In this document: piece by piece, positions 24,401 to 32,431 of the stretch
Layout: each line of letters starts with the position of its first letter
How positions within the stretch are numbered: position 1 is the stretch's first letter
Source of the DNA: Pseudomonas anguilliseptica
GTDB lineage: Bacteria > Pseudomonadota > Gammaproteobacteria > Pseudomonadales > Pseudomonadaceae
NCBI RefSeq assembly: GCF_021375795.1
Contig: NZ_JAEIOI010000001.1
Location: 1,600,889 to 1,664,888, forward strand
Reading direction: 5' to 3'
Length of the DNA stretch: 64,000 bases
Translations under genes and position numbers: made by a program
The notes under the pieces: model-generated
Told to the model about the DNA's origin: nothing
Seen by the model: the letters and a program-made list of their open reading frames with translations, nothing else
Database searches by the model: none

Positions 24401-24943
24401 CAGGTTGCGCGTGCCGAACAATATTGTGAACAGCGCCAGGACCAGCGAAACGATCAGCGCAGTGTCCTGGGCGCTGGTGCCGCTGGCGCTGGCCCCTGCG
24501 CCAATCAGCAGGTTGACCCCCAGCACGATGCCCTTGAGCTGCAGCGCGATATAGGGCAGCACGCCGACCAGGCAGACCAGCGCTACCACCACCGCCAGCG
24601 CCTGGGACTTGCCGTAGCGCGCAGCAATGAAGTCGGCAATCGAGGTGATGTTCTCCTGTTTGCTGATCATCACCATCTTCTGCAGCACCCAGGGTGCGAA
24701 CACCAGAATGATGATTGGCCCCAGGTAGATCGGCAGAAATGACCACAGCTGTTCGGCGGCCTGACCGACTGCGCCGAAGAATGTCCAACTGGTGCAGTAC
24801 ACCGCCAGCGACAGCGAGTACACCCAGGCCCGCACGCGCGGCGGCATGGGCGTGGCGCGGCGGTCGCCATAGAAGGCAATGGCGAACAGGGTGGCCATGT
24901 AAATCAGCGCTACTGCGGCGATCAGCCCACTGGACAGGGTCAT
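21467..24943 (-). CDS. Hybrid histidine kinase with N-terminal sodium:solute symporter-like domain
   Basis: This 1158-residue inner-membrane sensor has roughly residues 1-510 as about 13 membrane segments of the SSS/PutP type (for example TSWTFFGAVGQAAEQLW and a conserved QENITSIADFIAARYG). A linker and a PAS domain follow (about 640-750), then HisKA with the phospho-accepting His806 (AAVSHDLMQP). An ATPase with GLGLGLAI comes next, and a receiver domain with Asp1089 (ALVDFHLDD). This is the CbrA/PA3271-like architecture in which a transporter-like module is coupled to signalling. No partner regulator is adjacent. Whether it transports or only senses cannot be told. Confidence 0.92.
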   Translation of the reverse strand: MTLSSGLIAAVALIYMATLFAIAFYGDRRATPMPPRVRAWVYSLSLAVYCTSWTFFGAVGQAAEQLWSFLPIYLGPIIILVFAPWVLQKMVMISKQENITSIADFIAARYGKSQALAVVVALVCLVGVLPYIALQLKGIVLGVNLLIGAGASASGTSAQDTALIVSLVLALFTILFGTRNLDVTEHHRGMVLAIAFESLVKLLAFLAVGAFVTYGLYNGFADLFSQAKASTELEDFWAETVNWPAMMTQTGLAMIAIIALPRQFHVTVVENIEPKDLNLARWVFPAYLILAALFVVPIALAGQMLLPAGITPDSFVISLPLAEAHPALAMLAFIGGASAATGMVIVASVALSTMISNDMLLPWLLRRQNTERPFEAFRHWMLTARRVSIVLILLLAYVCYRLLGSNASLATIGQVSFAAIGQLAPAMFGALVWKQANRQGVFAGMFFGGLIWFYTLVMPLVARGLGWPLETFPGLHSLLYAPIGFQVDPLTRGVVLSLAGNFLLFAWVSWFSRTRMAEHWQAGRFIGHDLGNKPSNRSMLAVQVGDLLLLANRFVGEDRARQSFMRFAYRQGKGFDPNQTATSDWIAHTERLLAGVLGASSTRAVVKAAIEGREMHVEDVVRIVDEASEVLQFNRALLQGAIENITQGISVVDQSLRLVAWNHRYIELFNYPDGQVYVGRPVAELIRFNAERGLLGDGDIEEHVSKRLYWMRQGTAHTSERMFPNGRVIELIGNPMPGGGFVMSFTDITEFREAERALKDANEGLEQRVSARTQELSQLNQALIEAKRVAEAASQSKTRFLAAVSHDLMQPLNAARLFSAALAHQDDALPSDARELVRHLDSSLRSAEDLISDLLDISRLENGRITPDRQAFALNSLFDTLGAEFKVLAAEHGVDFRLRSSSLRIDSDIKLLRRILQNFLTNAFRYAKGRVLLGVRHQGQQLRLEVWDRGPGIPDDKRKVIFEEFKRLDSHQTRAEKGLGLGLAIADGLCRVLEHKLEVRSWPGKGSVFSVTVPLAQQAEAPKPVAALEQPGQALAGTQVLCVDNEDSILTGMYSLLSRWGCQVWTARNRLECEHLLSENVRPHLALVDFHLDDGETGTELMAWLRTRLAEPLPGVVISADGRPELIAQVHAAGLDYLSKPVKPAALRALLSRHLTLR

Positions 24944-25185
24944 GCAAGCTCCGAAAGCAAACTATAGGGGGCGGCCGGGGTCATATCTGGCAGCGCAGCG
25001 GCTGCCCAGAGCCTAGCGCATCAGCGTCCGCGGCAGATGATGTGCGTCAGTCTCGCAGCAAAGTGGCGGTGCGTCAGGTGCGACCAAGGTCGCACGGACA
25101 TAGAGCCCCTTACTGTTGTGGATTGTGCACACTGATTGGCCCTGTTAGCGTGTCGCGCTTGCGACTCTGTCCGAGGAGGGACCCT

Positions 25186-25755
25186 ATGTTCAAGCCGCAA
25201 CTGATTACCCTGCAACGTGGCGGATTACGCATCGAACCTATGGTCGATGCCGATATTCCCGCGCTGATCAGTCTGGCCGACGCCAATCGTCAGGAGCTGA
25301 TCTACATGAATGGCAGCCAGCGCCTGGACTGGTATCGCCAGGGCTTGCTCGAGCAGCGCGAAGGACGAGCCTTGCCTTTTGTTATTCGCCTGGGTGACCA
25401 GTTGGTGGGCACCACCCGTTTTGGCGACTTTATGAACACCTTGCCGGCGGCGGAGATCGGCTGGACCTGGCTGGATCGTAGCCAGCACGGCACGGGCCTG
25501 AACACCACCATCAAGTACCTGATGCTACGGCATGCCTTCGAGAACTGGAGCATGGTGCGGGTGCAACTGAAGACCGCTGCCAGCAATCTGCGTGCACAGC
25601 GCGCCATCGAAAAACTCGGTGCGCAACGTGAAGGGCTGCTGCGCAATCACCGTCGCCTGGCCGATGGCCGCCTGGATGATACGGTGCTGTACAGCATCAC
25701 CGATCACGATTGGCCGGCGCTCAAGCAGCAACTGGAGGCGCGTTTCGGCGGTTGA
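25186..25755 (+). CDS. GNAT family N-acetyltransferase, RimJ/RimL type
   Basis: This 189-residue protein has RLDWYRQGLLEQREG, then a strand-loop GTTRFGDFM and the acetyl-CoA region SQHGTGLNTTIKYLMLRHAF. NLRAQRAIEKLGAQREGLLRNHR completes the RimJ-type pattern (Asn and helix for CoA, followed by the strand). GAGGAGGG precedes the ATG at 25186. Its acceptor is unknown. The AraC-type gene begins 3 bases after its stop, so the two are cotranscribed. Confidence 0.88.
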   Translation: MFKPQLITLQRGGLRIEPMVDADIPALISLADANRQELIYMNGSQRLDWYRQGLLEQREGRALPFVIRLGDQLVGTTRFGDFMNTLPAAEIGWTWLDRSQHGTGLNTTIKYLMLRHAFENWSMVRVQLKTAASNLRAQRAIEKLGAQREGLLRNHRRLADGRLDDTVLYSITDHDWPALKQQLEARFGG

Positions 25756-25758
25756 GGC

Positions 25759-26589
25759 ATGGCCCAGGCAAGCAGCGAACAGACACATTTCTGGCAAGCC
25801 CCCGAGTTGGGTGGCATTGAGCTGCTGCACGCGCATTATGTCGAGCAGCGGTTTTCCCCGCATGTACACGAAGGTTTTGTGTTCACCGTGATCGAGCACG
25901 GCGCGCAGCGCTTTCGTCATCGCGGCAGTGATCATCTGGCGCCTGCGGGCAGCATGGTGCTGATCAACCCGGACGAGCTGCACACCGGCTCCAAGGCCCA
26001 TGAGCAAGGCTGGCGTTACCGCGCGTTCTATCCGAATAACGCCCAGGTTTGCGGGGTGTTGGCCGAGCTTGAGTTGGGGCGTCAGGGCATGCCGTCTTTT
26101 GCGTTCAGTGTGCTGCAGGACGTCCAGCTGCATCACCAGTTTCAGGCGCTGCATCAGTTGCTTGATCAGCAGGCCTCGGCGTTGCAGCTGCAAACCGCCT
26201 GGCGTGAAGCGATCCTGTTGCTGTTTCAGCGTCATGCACGTCTGCCAGAGGGGCTGACGCCGGGGCATGAGCCGCTGGCCGTAAGCCGCGCCAAGGAATT
26301 GCTCAGCAGCCAGTTGGCAGCGCCGCCGTCGCTGGAGGAGTTGGCCCGGTCGGTGGGCTTGTCGGCCTTTCATTTTGCCCGGGTGTTTCGTCGTGCCACC
26401 GGCTTGCCGCCGCACAGCTGGCTGATGCAGCGCCGCCTGGAGCAGGCGCGGGCACTATTACGCAATGGTTGTGCACCGCTGACGGTGGCCATGCAGCTGG
26501 GCTTTGCCGACCAGAGCCACCTGAGCCGGCAGTTCAAACAGGCCTATGGCGTGGCACCGGGGCAGTATCGTCAGGCCAGTAGCCGTTAG
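25759..26589 (+). CDS. AraC family regulator with cupin-like sensor domain
   Basis: This 276-residue regulator has an N-terminal cupin-type arm (FSPHVHEGFVFTVIEHG; residues about 30-100) for effector binding. The C-terminal double helix-turn-helix includes SLEELARSVGLSAFHFARVFRRATGLPPHSWLMQRRLEQA and VAMQLGFADQSHLSRQFKQAYGVAPGQYR. Such proteins often regulate neighbouring amino-acid exporters or acetyltransferases, and the GNAT gene immediately upstream is the obvious partner. Its stop overlaps the convergent gene's stop. Confidence 0.9.
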   Translation: MAQASSEQTHFWQAPELGGIELLHAHYVEQRFSPHVHEGFVFTVIEHGAQRFRHRGSDHLAPAGSMVLINPDELHTGSKAHEQGWRYRAFYPNNAQVCGVLAELELGRQGMPSFAFSVLQDVQLHHQFQALHQLLDQQASALQLQTAWREAILLLFQRHARLPEGLTPGHEPLAVSRAKELLSSQLAAPPSLEELARSVGLSAFHFARVFRRATGLPPHSWLMQRRLEQARALLRNGCAPLTVAMQLGFADQSHLSRQFKQAYGVAPGQYRQASSR

Positions 26590-27377
26590 CGGGTGGCAAT
26601 CCAGATCAGCAACCCCGCCTGGAACACACAGAATGCCACCAGGCAGGTGATGGTGAAGCGCAGGCCGCTATCTTCGCGTTTGAAAACCGCGATGCGTTCT
26701 TCCAGTTTGCGAATTTTTACGTCCTGTTCGCGCAGGCTCTGATCAGCCTGTTGCAGCATGCTGGCCGCATCCAGCAGTTCGACGATCTGCACTTTTTCCG
26801 TGTGCCAATCGCTGTGCAGCGCGCTGACTCTCGGCGCGCCGCATTGCGCCTTGATCTGCAGCGGGTCGAGGTATTCGACCACAAAGCCCTGGGCCTGCAG
26901 ACAGTGGTCGCGGCGGGCACGGGCTTCCTCGGTAAAGGCGTCCTTGCTCGGCAAGGGGCTGTGCTGCACCTGGTAGTGGGCGAAGTGCTGACGCGCCCAG
27001 GCAACCCCCTGGGCCAGCAGAAAACGTCCCAGGCCACGGTTTTCCGGCTCTACATGCAGGCCTTTGTCCGGGCCGAAACGCACCAGGCGCTGCTCGTGAT
27101 CGGCCCACACTTCGAGGATGTTCTGCTCCTTGCGTACTCGTTGTCCGGGCAGTTGCAAGGTCAGACGCAGCAGGCTGTGCTGCTTGCCCAGGCGCTCGAC
27201 GCGGCCGAACTGGATAAAGCGCAAGGGCCGCGCCCCAGTGTGGCGATCGGTGGGCAGGGCGGCCAGGCGCAGCAGGCGAAAGTGTTCGGGCGGCAAATCG
27301 GCCCAGGGGTGGGCCTGCTCGACGACCTCCTGCGGGGCGGCGTCGGTATCGGTTTGTGTCTCTGGGCTGTCGGTCAT
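26586..27377 (-). CDS. Conserved hypothetical protein with C-terminal coiled coil and membrane anchor
   Basis: This 263-residue protein has an acidic N-terminus and a folded middle (ALPTDRHTGARPLRFIQFGRVERLGKQHSLLRLTL; KGLHVEPENRGLGRFLLAQG). A heptad-like segment follows (about 215-240, LREQDVKIRKLEERIAVFKRED), then a single C-terminal membrane helix (TCLVAFCVFQAGLLIWIA). This gives a tail-anchored layout. The ATG at 27377 is chosen over upstream in-frame extensions that are low complexity. No function is known to me. It converges with the AraC gene, overlapping by a few bases. Confidence 0.7.
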   Translation of the reverse strand: MTDSPETQTDTDAAPQEVVEQAHPWADLPPEHFRLLRLAALPTDRHTGARPLRFIQFGRVERLGKQHSLLRLTLQLPGQRVRKEQNILEVWADHEQRLVRFGPDKGLHVEPENRGLGRFLLAQGVAWARQHFAHYQVQHSPLPSKDAFTEEARARRDHCLQAQGFVVEYLDPLQIKAQCGAPRVSALHSDWHTEKVQIVELLDAASMLQQADQSLREQDVKIRKLEERIAVFKREDSGLRFTITCLVAFCVFQAGLLIWIATR

Positions 27378-27441
27378 ACACGGCGATCCTGTGCGCGACA
27401 TCTTCAGGTGTCGTCTGATGCGCTTATCGGCCGCCGCTCGG

Positions 27442-28425
27442 CTAACTGGAGGCTGGCTTTTTGCCGCTGCGCTGGATGAACTGGGCGATCTGCTCGCCAA
27501 GCCCCTGTGCCAACGGTAGCCGAGGATTGTCATAGCTGGCCAGTTGCGTCGGTAAATCCACTGCGCTGATGCGCAGCATATGGTTCATCCCGGGGATGAT
27601 CAGCAGCACGGCATCCGGCTTGGCGGCCTGCAGCGCCTGGGCATCGGCGACACTGACCTGAATATCATGGCTGCCTTGCACAATCAGCGCCGGGATCTGC
27701 AGACGGGCAAAGGCCTGGCCGGGGTCTTGCCGCAGCAGTGAAATCAAATAAGGCTGCACGCTGGGGCGAAACAGCACCTGCAAGGGCTTGGGCACTTGCG
27801 GCGTGAGTTGCCCGGCCAACAGGCGGTCGAGCAGGTGATAACTCTGTGCCAGTTGATCTGGCGGCAGGCGCGCTGCCAGTTGTTCACGCAGCAGTTGGTC
27901 GATCGGTCGGGAGCTGCCGGCAATCGCTACCAGTGCATCGGCCTGAGCCTGCTCGGCCGCCAGGCTGGCAATCAGCGCGCCTTCGCTGTGGCCGATCAGG
28001 ATCAGCCGATCAAATGCCGGGTTGGTCTTGAGCTGTTGCGCCCAGCCGATGGCATCGCTGACATAGCCCGCGACGCTCAGGTCGCGTTCATCCGGCGTGG
28101 CGGCGCGGCTGGCGGCTACACCGCGCTTGTCGTAGCGCAGGCTGGCGATGCCCTGCTTGGCCAGGCTCTGGGCCAGGCGTTTGAGGCTGTCGTTATGCCC
28201 GCCTTCAGGGTTGTTGCCGTTACGGTCGGTGGGGCCGGAGCCGGCAATCAGCAGGGCAACCGCTACCGGCGAAGTGCCGCTGGGTTTGAGTAAGGTGCCA
28301 TACAGGGTGCCCTGCGCGGTCGGCAGGCGTACTGACTGTTCCACACTACCGTGTGTGACGGTCTGTGGGGCGGCGTGCAGCAGGGTGGTGCTCAACAGAA
28401 GAGGCAACAGAAGGGCTCGCAACAT
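27442..28425 (-). CDS. Secreted alpha/beta hydrolase
   Basis: This 327-residue protein starts with a signal peptide (MLRALLLPLLLSTTLLHAA). The alpha/beta hydrolase fold carries the nucleophile elbow GHSEG near residue 147, a GSGPTDRNGNN oxyanion-type loop near 63 and a late His in GMNHML near 274. It is a serine hydrolase (esterase or peptidase type) likely acting in the periplasm. It lies divergent from aroC, with about 160 bases between for both promoters. Confidence 0.88.
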   Translation of the reverse strand: MLRALLLPLLLSTTLLHAAPQTVTHGSVEQSVRLPTAQGTLYGTLLKPSGTSPVAVALLIAGSGPTDRNGNNPEGGHNDSLKRLAQSLAKQGIASLRYDKRGVAASRAATPDERDLSVAGYVSDAIGWAQQLKTNPAFDRLILIGHSEGALIASLAAEQAQADALVAIAGSSRPIDQLLREQLAARLPPDQLAQSYHLLDRLLAGQLTPQVPKPLQVLFRPSVQPYLISLLRQDPGQAFARLQIPALIVQGSHDIQVSVADAQALQAAKPDAVLLIIPGMNHMLRISAVDLPTQLASYDNPRLPLAQGLGEQIAQFIQRSGKKPASS

Positions 28426-28587
28426 GGGGGGACAACTGCCAGGGAGGAAACCCTTGGACGTTTATTGGCCCTGAAGGTTCGAGGATGATCTGGGCGAACG
28501 CCACGGGTATACTCGCCGCCTTCACTCAAATAGGGTCTTGCGCGCATTGGCGCGGCCCTGCGCTGATTTTCGCGGAGCGTTTTGCAC

Positions 28588-29679
28588 ATGTCCGGCAATA
28601 CCTACGGCAAGCTGTTCACTGTCACCACTGCTGGCGAAAGCCATGGCCCGGCATTGGTCGCCATTGTCGATGGCTGCCCGCCAGGCCTGGAAATCAGCCT
28701 GGAAGACCTGCAGCGCGACCTCGACCGGCGCAAGCCCGGCACCAGCCGGCATACCACCCAGCGCCAGGAAGCCGATGAAGTGGAAATTCTCGCCGGGGTG
28801 TTCGAGGGCAAGACCACCGGTTGCTCGATTGGTCTGCTTATCCGCAATACCGACCAGAAGTCCAAGGACTACTCGGCGATCAAGGATTCCTTCCGCCCGG
28901 CCCATGCCGATTACACCTATCACCACAAATACGGCATCCGCGACTACCGCGGTGGTGGCCGCAGCTCGGCGCGCGAGACGGCGATGCGTGTTGCCGCTGG
29001 CGCTATTGCCAAGAAGTATCTGGCCACTCAGGGCATCGTGATTCGCGGCTATATGAGTCAGCTGGGGCCAATCGAAATCCCGTTCAAGACTTGGGAAAGC
29101 GTCGAGCAGAACGCCTTTTTCAGCCCCGATCCGGACAAGGTGCCGGAGCTGGAGGCCTATATGGACCAGCTGCGCCGTGATCAGGATTCGGTCGGCGCGA
29201 AAATCACTGTGGTCGCCGAAGGCGTAATGCCAGGCCTGGGTGAGCCGATTTTCGACCGCCTGGACGCCGAATTGGCCCATGCGCTGATGAGCATCAACGC
29301 GGTCAAGGGTGTGGAAATCGGTGCGGGCTTCGCCAGTGTGGCGCAGCGCGGCACCGAGCACCGTGACGAGATGACCCCTGAAGGTTTCCTCTCCAATAAT
29401 GCCGGCGGCATTCTCGGTGGGCTTTCCAGTGGTCAGCCGATTGTGGCGCACCTGGCGCTCAAGCCGACGTCGAGCATCACCACGCCGGGGCGCTCGATCG
29501 ATATTCACGGCAACCCGGTGGATATCATCACCAAGGGCCGTCATGACCCGTGCGTGGGCATCCGCGCCACGCCGATTGCCGAGGCGATGATGGCCATTGT
29601 GCTGATGGATCATCTGCTGCGCCACCGCGCGCAGAATGCCGATGTGCGGGTCAGCACGCCGGTGCTGCCACAGCTGTGA
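28588..29679 (+). CDS. aroC: Chorismate synthase
   Basis: It converts 5-enolpyruvylshikimate 3-phosphate to chorismate with reduced FMN, the last shared step of aromatic synthesis. The 363-residue protein shows [18 protein letters not shown] near residue 15, RPAHADYTY near 105, [17 protein letters not shown] near 130 and [11 protein letters not shown] near 305. The ATG at 28588 gives the canonical [10 protein letters not shown] start; a TTG two codons upstream is rejected. It is followed by a GTAGG-type palindromic repeat and the MFS gene. Confidence 0.97.
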   Translation: MSGNTYGKLFTVTTAGESHGPALVAIVDGCPPGLEISLEDLQRDLDRRKPGTSRHTTQRQEADEVEILAGVFEGKTTGCSIGLLIRNTDQKSKDYSAIKDSFRPAHADYTYHHKYGIRDYRGGGRSSARETAMRVAAGAIAKKYLATQGIVIRGYMSQLGPIEIPFKTWESVEQNAFFSPDPDKVPELEAYMDQLRRDQDSVGAKITVVAEGVMPGLGEPIFDRLDAELAHALMSINAVKGVEIGAGFASVAQRGTEHRDEMTPEGFLSNNAGGILGGLSSGQPIVAHLALKPTSSITTPGRSIDIHGNPVDIITKGRHDPCVGIRATPIAEAMMAIVLMDHLLRHRAQNADVRVSTPVLPQL

Positions 29680-29687
29680 CTGCCCGG

Positions 29688-29794
29688 GTAGGTTGGGTTG
29701 AGCGCAGCGAAGCCCAACGGCGGCCGACTCGGCAGCGCAGAAAGATGATTTATCGCGTGTTGGGCTTCGTCGCTGGCTCCTCAACCCAACCTAC
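29688..29794. repeat. Long inverted repeat of the GTAGGTTGGGTTGAGCGC family
   Basis: The left arm at 29688-29718 (GTAGGTTGGGTTGAG, then cgaagcccaac) is complemented by the right arm at 29759-29794 (gttgggcttcg, then ctcaacccaacctac). This is an intergenic element between aroC and the MFS gene. Shorter relatives occur at 44727-44759 and about 2929-2948. Confidence 0.75.
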
Positions 29795-29807
29795 GTCTGG
29801 GTAAGCC

Positions 29808-30959
29808 ATGCCTTCTGTGTTGCCCTATTGGCGTTTGTCTGGTTTCTACTTCTTCTATTTCTCGCTGCTCGGTGCCACCGCGCCGTTCCTTGCGTTGTAT
29901 TTCGATCACCTGGGATTTTCCGCTGCGCGGATCGGTGAGCTGATCGCCATTCCCATGCTGATGCGCTGCATTGCGCCAAATATCTGGGGCTGGCTGGGTG
30001 ATTACAGCGGTCAGCGGCTGGCCATTGTGCGTTTTGGCGCGCTGTGCACGCTGCTGTGTTTTGCCGGCATCTTTATCAGCCAGAGCTACGCCTGGCTGGC
30101 GCTGATCATGGCGCTGCATGCGTTCTTCTGGCACGCAGTGTTGCCGCAGTTTGAGGTGATCACCTTTGCCCATCTCAAGGAGCAGGCGGCGCGCTACAGC
30201 CAGATCCGCCTATGGGGCAGCATTGGCTTTATCGTCGCGGTGGTGGGGCTGGGCAAGTTGTTCGAACTGCTCAGTCTGGATGCCTATCCCTGGGCACTGA
30301 TCCTGATCATGGGCGGTATCGTGCTGAGCAGCTGGTGGGTGCCCAATGCGCAGCCGCAGATGCGCCCCAATACTCAGGAGCAGGGCGGCTTTCTCCAGCA
30401 GCTGCGCCGGCCGGGGATTCTTGCCTTTTACCTCAGTGTCGGCCTGATGCAGCTGAGCAATGGCCCGTACTACACCTTTCTCAGTTTGCACCTGGAAGCG
30501 CTGGGCTATTCGCGCGGGGTGATCGGCCAGCTGTGGGCGCTGGGCGTGCTGGCCGAGATTGTGCTGTTTATGTTTATGGCCCGCTTGCTGGCGCGCTACT
30601 CCCTGCGTACCGTGCTGCTGGCGAGTTTTCTGATTACCGCCGTGCGCTGGCTGTTGCTGGGCAATCTGGCTGGGCATCTGCCGGTGTTGCTGTTTGCCCA
30701 GTTGATGCACGCCGCGACCTTTGGCAGTTTTCACGCGGCAGCCATGCACTTTGTCCAACGCAGCTTTGCTGATCGCCAGCAGGGCCAGGGCCAGGCCTTG
30801 TATGCCGCGCTGGCGGGCGTCGGGGGCGCGCTGGGGGCATTGTATTCCGGCTACAGCTGGCACAGTCTCGGCGCAGCCTGGACCTTTGCCATCGCCAGCC
30901 TGATTGCCCTGGCGGCTGCGGTGATCACCGCAGGTTATCTGCGTGATGAGCGGCCCTGA
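29808..30959 (+). CDS. MFS transporter, HcaT/3-phenylpropionate type
   Basis: This 383-residue carrier has about 12 membrane segments and opens with PYWRLSGFYFFYFSLLGATAPF. It contains GWLGDYSGQRLAI (loop 2-3 MFS motif) and RYSQIRLWGSIGFI, the arrangement of the phenylpropionic acid/HcaT-like group. The substrate is unknown. It sits downstream of aroC on the same strand, which recalls the P. aeruginosa order aroC followed by an MFS gene and the methionine-salvage genes. Confidence 0.85.
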   Translation: MPSVLPYWRLSGFYFFYFSLLGATAPFLALYFDHLGFSAARIGELIAIPMLMRCIAPNIWGWLGDYSGQRLAIVRFGALCTLLCFAGIFISQSYAWLALIMALHAFFWHAVLPQFEVITFAHLKEQAARYSQIRLWGSIGFIVAVVGLGKLFELLSLDAYPWALILIMGGIVLSSWWVPNAQPQMRPNTQEQGGFLQQLRRPGILAFYLSVGLMQLSNGPYYTFLSLHLEALGYSRGVIGQLWALGVLAEIVLFMFMARLLARYSLRTVLLASFLITAVRWLLLGNLAGHLPVLLFAQLMHAATFGSFHAAAMHFVQRSFADRQQGQGQALYAALAGVGGALGALYSGYSWHSLGAAWTFAIASLIALAAAVITAGYLRDERP

Positions 30960-31017
30960 GCCCTTATCTGTTGAATTGAACCGCTGAATTGAAGCCGACT
31001 GTACGAGAGTCTTGAGC

Positions 31018-31566
31018 ATGAGCAGCCTGACCGTCTACCACCAGTCTTCGCCCGAGTACCCGAACAAGCTGCTGACTCACGTCGAGGACATCGCCAGCAC
31101 TCTGGCTGCTGTTGGTGTGCAGTTCAGTCAGGTGCCGGTTCAGCAGGCGGTCACGGCCGGTACAACCAGTGACGAGCTGCTGGCGGCCAGCCGAGTGCAG
31201 GTCGACCAGTTGCTGAGCCAGCATGGTTATGCCTACGCCGAGGTGCTGAGCCTGTGTGATGAGCGCGGTGAGGGCAGTGAGCTGGCCCGCAGACTGCGTG
31301 CAGAGCAATGCTGTCAGCCGGCCCACCTGCATTACTACCTGGCCGGTCGTGGCCTGCTGGCGCTGCATATCGGCGAGTACGTCTACAACCTGTTGTGCGA
31401 AAAGGGTGATCTGCTGCGGTTGCCCGCCGGCACGGCGCACTGGTTCGATGGTGGCGAGCATCCACGCTTTGCCGTACTGCGCCTGTTTGACAGCGCGCAG
31501 GTGCCGGATTTTGTGCCTGTCGCGGGTGATTTTGCCGCCGCCTTTGCGGGCCTGGATGACTGCTGA
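31018..31566 (+). CDS. mtnD: Acireductone dioxygenase-like cupin with altered metal site
   Basis: This 182-residue cupin is ARD-like at the start (SSLTVYHQSSPE), in the second half (LHIGEYVYNLLCEKGDLLRLPAGTAHWFD) and in length. In ARD, EHxHxxDEVR provides His, His and Glu metal ligands. Here the aligned bases 31303-31332 encode E96-Q-C-C-Q-P-A-H-L-H105, so the two His become Gln97 and Cys99 and the Glu becomes His103. Only the C-terminal His141 is kept. The dioxygenase reaction of methionine salvage is therefore doubtful. The usual mtnB and mtnC neighbours are absent. The start is the ATG at 31018. Confidence 0.75.
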   Translation: MSSLTVYHQSSPEYPNKLLTHVEDIASTLAAVGVQFSQVPVQQAVTAGTTSDELLAASRVQVDQLLSQHGYAYAEVLSLCDERGEGSELARRLRAEQCCQPAHLHYYLAGRGLLALHIGEYVYNLLCEKGDLLRLPAGTAHWFDGGEHPRFAVLRLFDSAQVPDFVPVAGDFAAAFAGLDDC

Positions 31567-31642
31567 CAGGTAAAGCGCCTGAACTCTTTGGCTCAGCGTC
31601 TATCCTACGTAAGCGATCCCTTACGCATAGGAGCGACACCTT

Positions 31643-31834
31643 ATGGGTTCAATGTTCAACGGTTTGCTGGGGCTGGTCATTCTGGCGCTGGATATCTGGG
31701 CGATTCTCAGCGTTATCAAAAGCAATGCCGAAATCGGTATCAAGGTGTTGTGGATCCTGTTGATTGTCTTGCTGCCGGTGATCGGTCTGATCCTCTGGGC
31801 ACTGCTTGGCCCACGCGGAACGGTCAAGTTCTAG
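31643..31834 (+). CDS. Small membrane protein with PLDc_N domain
   Basis: This 63-residue protein has two hydrophobic helices (about residues 8-24 and 35-54) with SNAEIGIKVLWILLIVLLPVIGLILWALLGPR, the pattern of the phospholipase D-nuclease N-terminal membrane domain. No nuclease domain follows. An AGGAG about ten bases upstream supports the ATG. The role is unknown, and it is a frequent stand-alone protein in pseudomonads. Confidence 0.8.
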   Translation: MGSMFNGLLGLVILALDIWAILSVIKSNAEIGIKVLWILLIVLLPVIGLILWALLGPRGTVKF

Positions 31835-31854
31835 GATCTGGTACACAGGTGTAG

Positions 31855-31879
31855 GGTGGATGGCGTTTATCCATCCACC
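31855..31879. repeat. Short inverted repeat of the GTAGGGTGGAT family
   Basis: GGTGGATGG cgttta T CCATCCACC forms a hairpin between the PLDc_N gene and ogt. It may end transcription of the small gene. It resembles 41280-41305. Confidence 0.6.
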
Positions 31880-31927
31880 TGCCACGTTGCCAGTCTTTTA
31901 GCTCATGGGCGGCTGTATGGGGCGGGT

Positions 31928-32425
31928 CTACAACCCCAGCAGCGCCTGTTCCGGCAATTGCGCTCCTTCCAGCTTGAGCAGCAATGCCTTGCGTGGCAGG
32001 CCGCCGGCATAACCGGTGAGGCTGCCGTCACGGCCGATCACCCGATGGCAGGGAATGATGATGGCAATCGGGTTGGCACCATTGGCGGCACCGACAGCGC
32101 GCACCGCCTTGGGTCGTGCGATCTCGGCGGCGAGGGCGCTGTAGCAGCTGGTTTGGCCAAACGGGATGGTTTGCAGCGCTTGCCAAACGGCTTGCTGAAA
32201 CGCGGTGCCTTGCGGCGCCAGGCGCACTTCGAAGCGCTGCCGACGCCCAGCGAAATACTCATCCAGTTGCCGGCATACCTTATCCAGCTCATTGGCGGCG
32301 CTGCGCCAGTGCTCGCCGATCTGCCAAGGCCTGTCGTCGATATCCATCAGCAGTTGTTGCAGGCCGGCTTCGTCAGCGGCCAATAGCAGGCGACCGATTG
32401 GGCTGTCGTGGTAGCGGTAGAACAT
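31928..32425 (-). CDS. ogt: Methylated-DNA--protein-cysteine methyltransferase
   Basis: It repairs O6-methylguanine by transferring the methyl group to its own Cys. This 165-residue protein has the active site IIIPCHRVIG with Cys126, the helix-turn-helix AFQQAVWQALQTIPFGQTSCYSALAAEI and VRAVGAANGANP. The alkA-type glycosylase gene ends 6 bases upstream, making an alkylation-repair operon. Confidence 0.94.
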   Translation of the reverse strand: MFYRYHDSPIGRLLLAADEAGLQQLLMDIDDRPWQIGEHWRSAANELDKVCRQLDEYFAGRRQRFEVRLAPQGTAFQQAVWQALQTIPFGQTSCYSALAAEIARPKAVRAVGAANGANPIAIIIPCHRVIGRDGSLTGYAGGLPRKALLLKLEGAQLPEQALLGL

Positions 32426-32431
32426 CCTGGT

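Noticed and set aside
28522..29784. Long open frame opposite aroC
   Set aside because: Antisense shadow; aroC is fully intact with a correct start.
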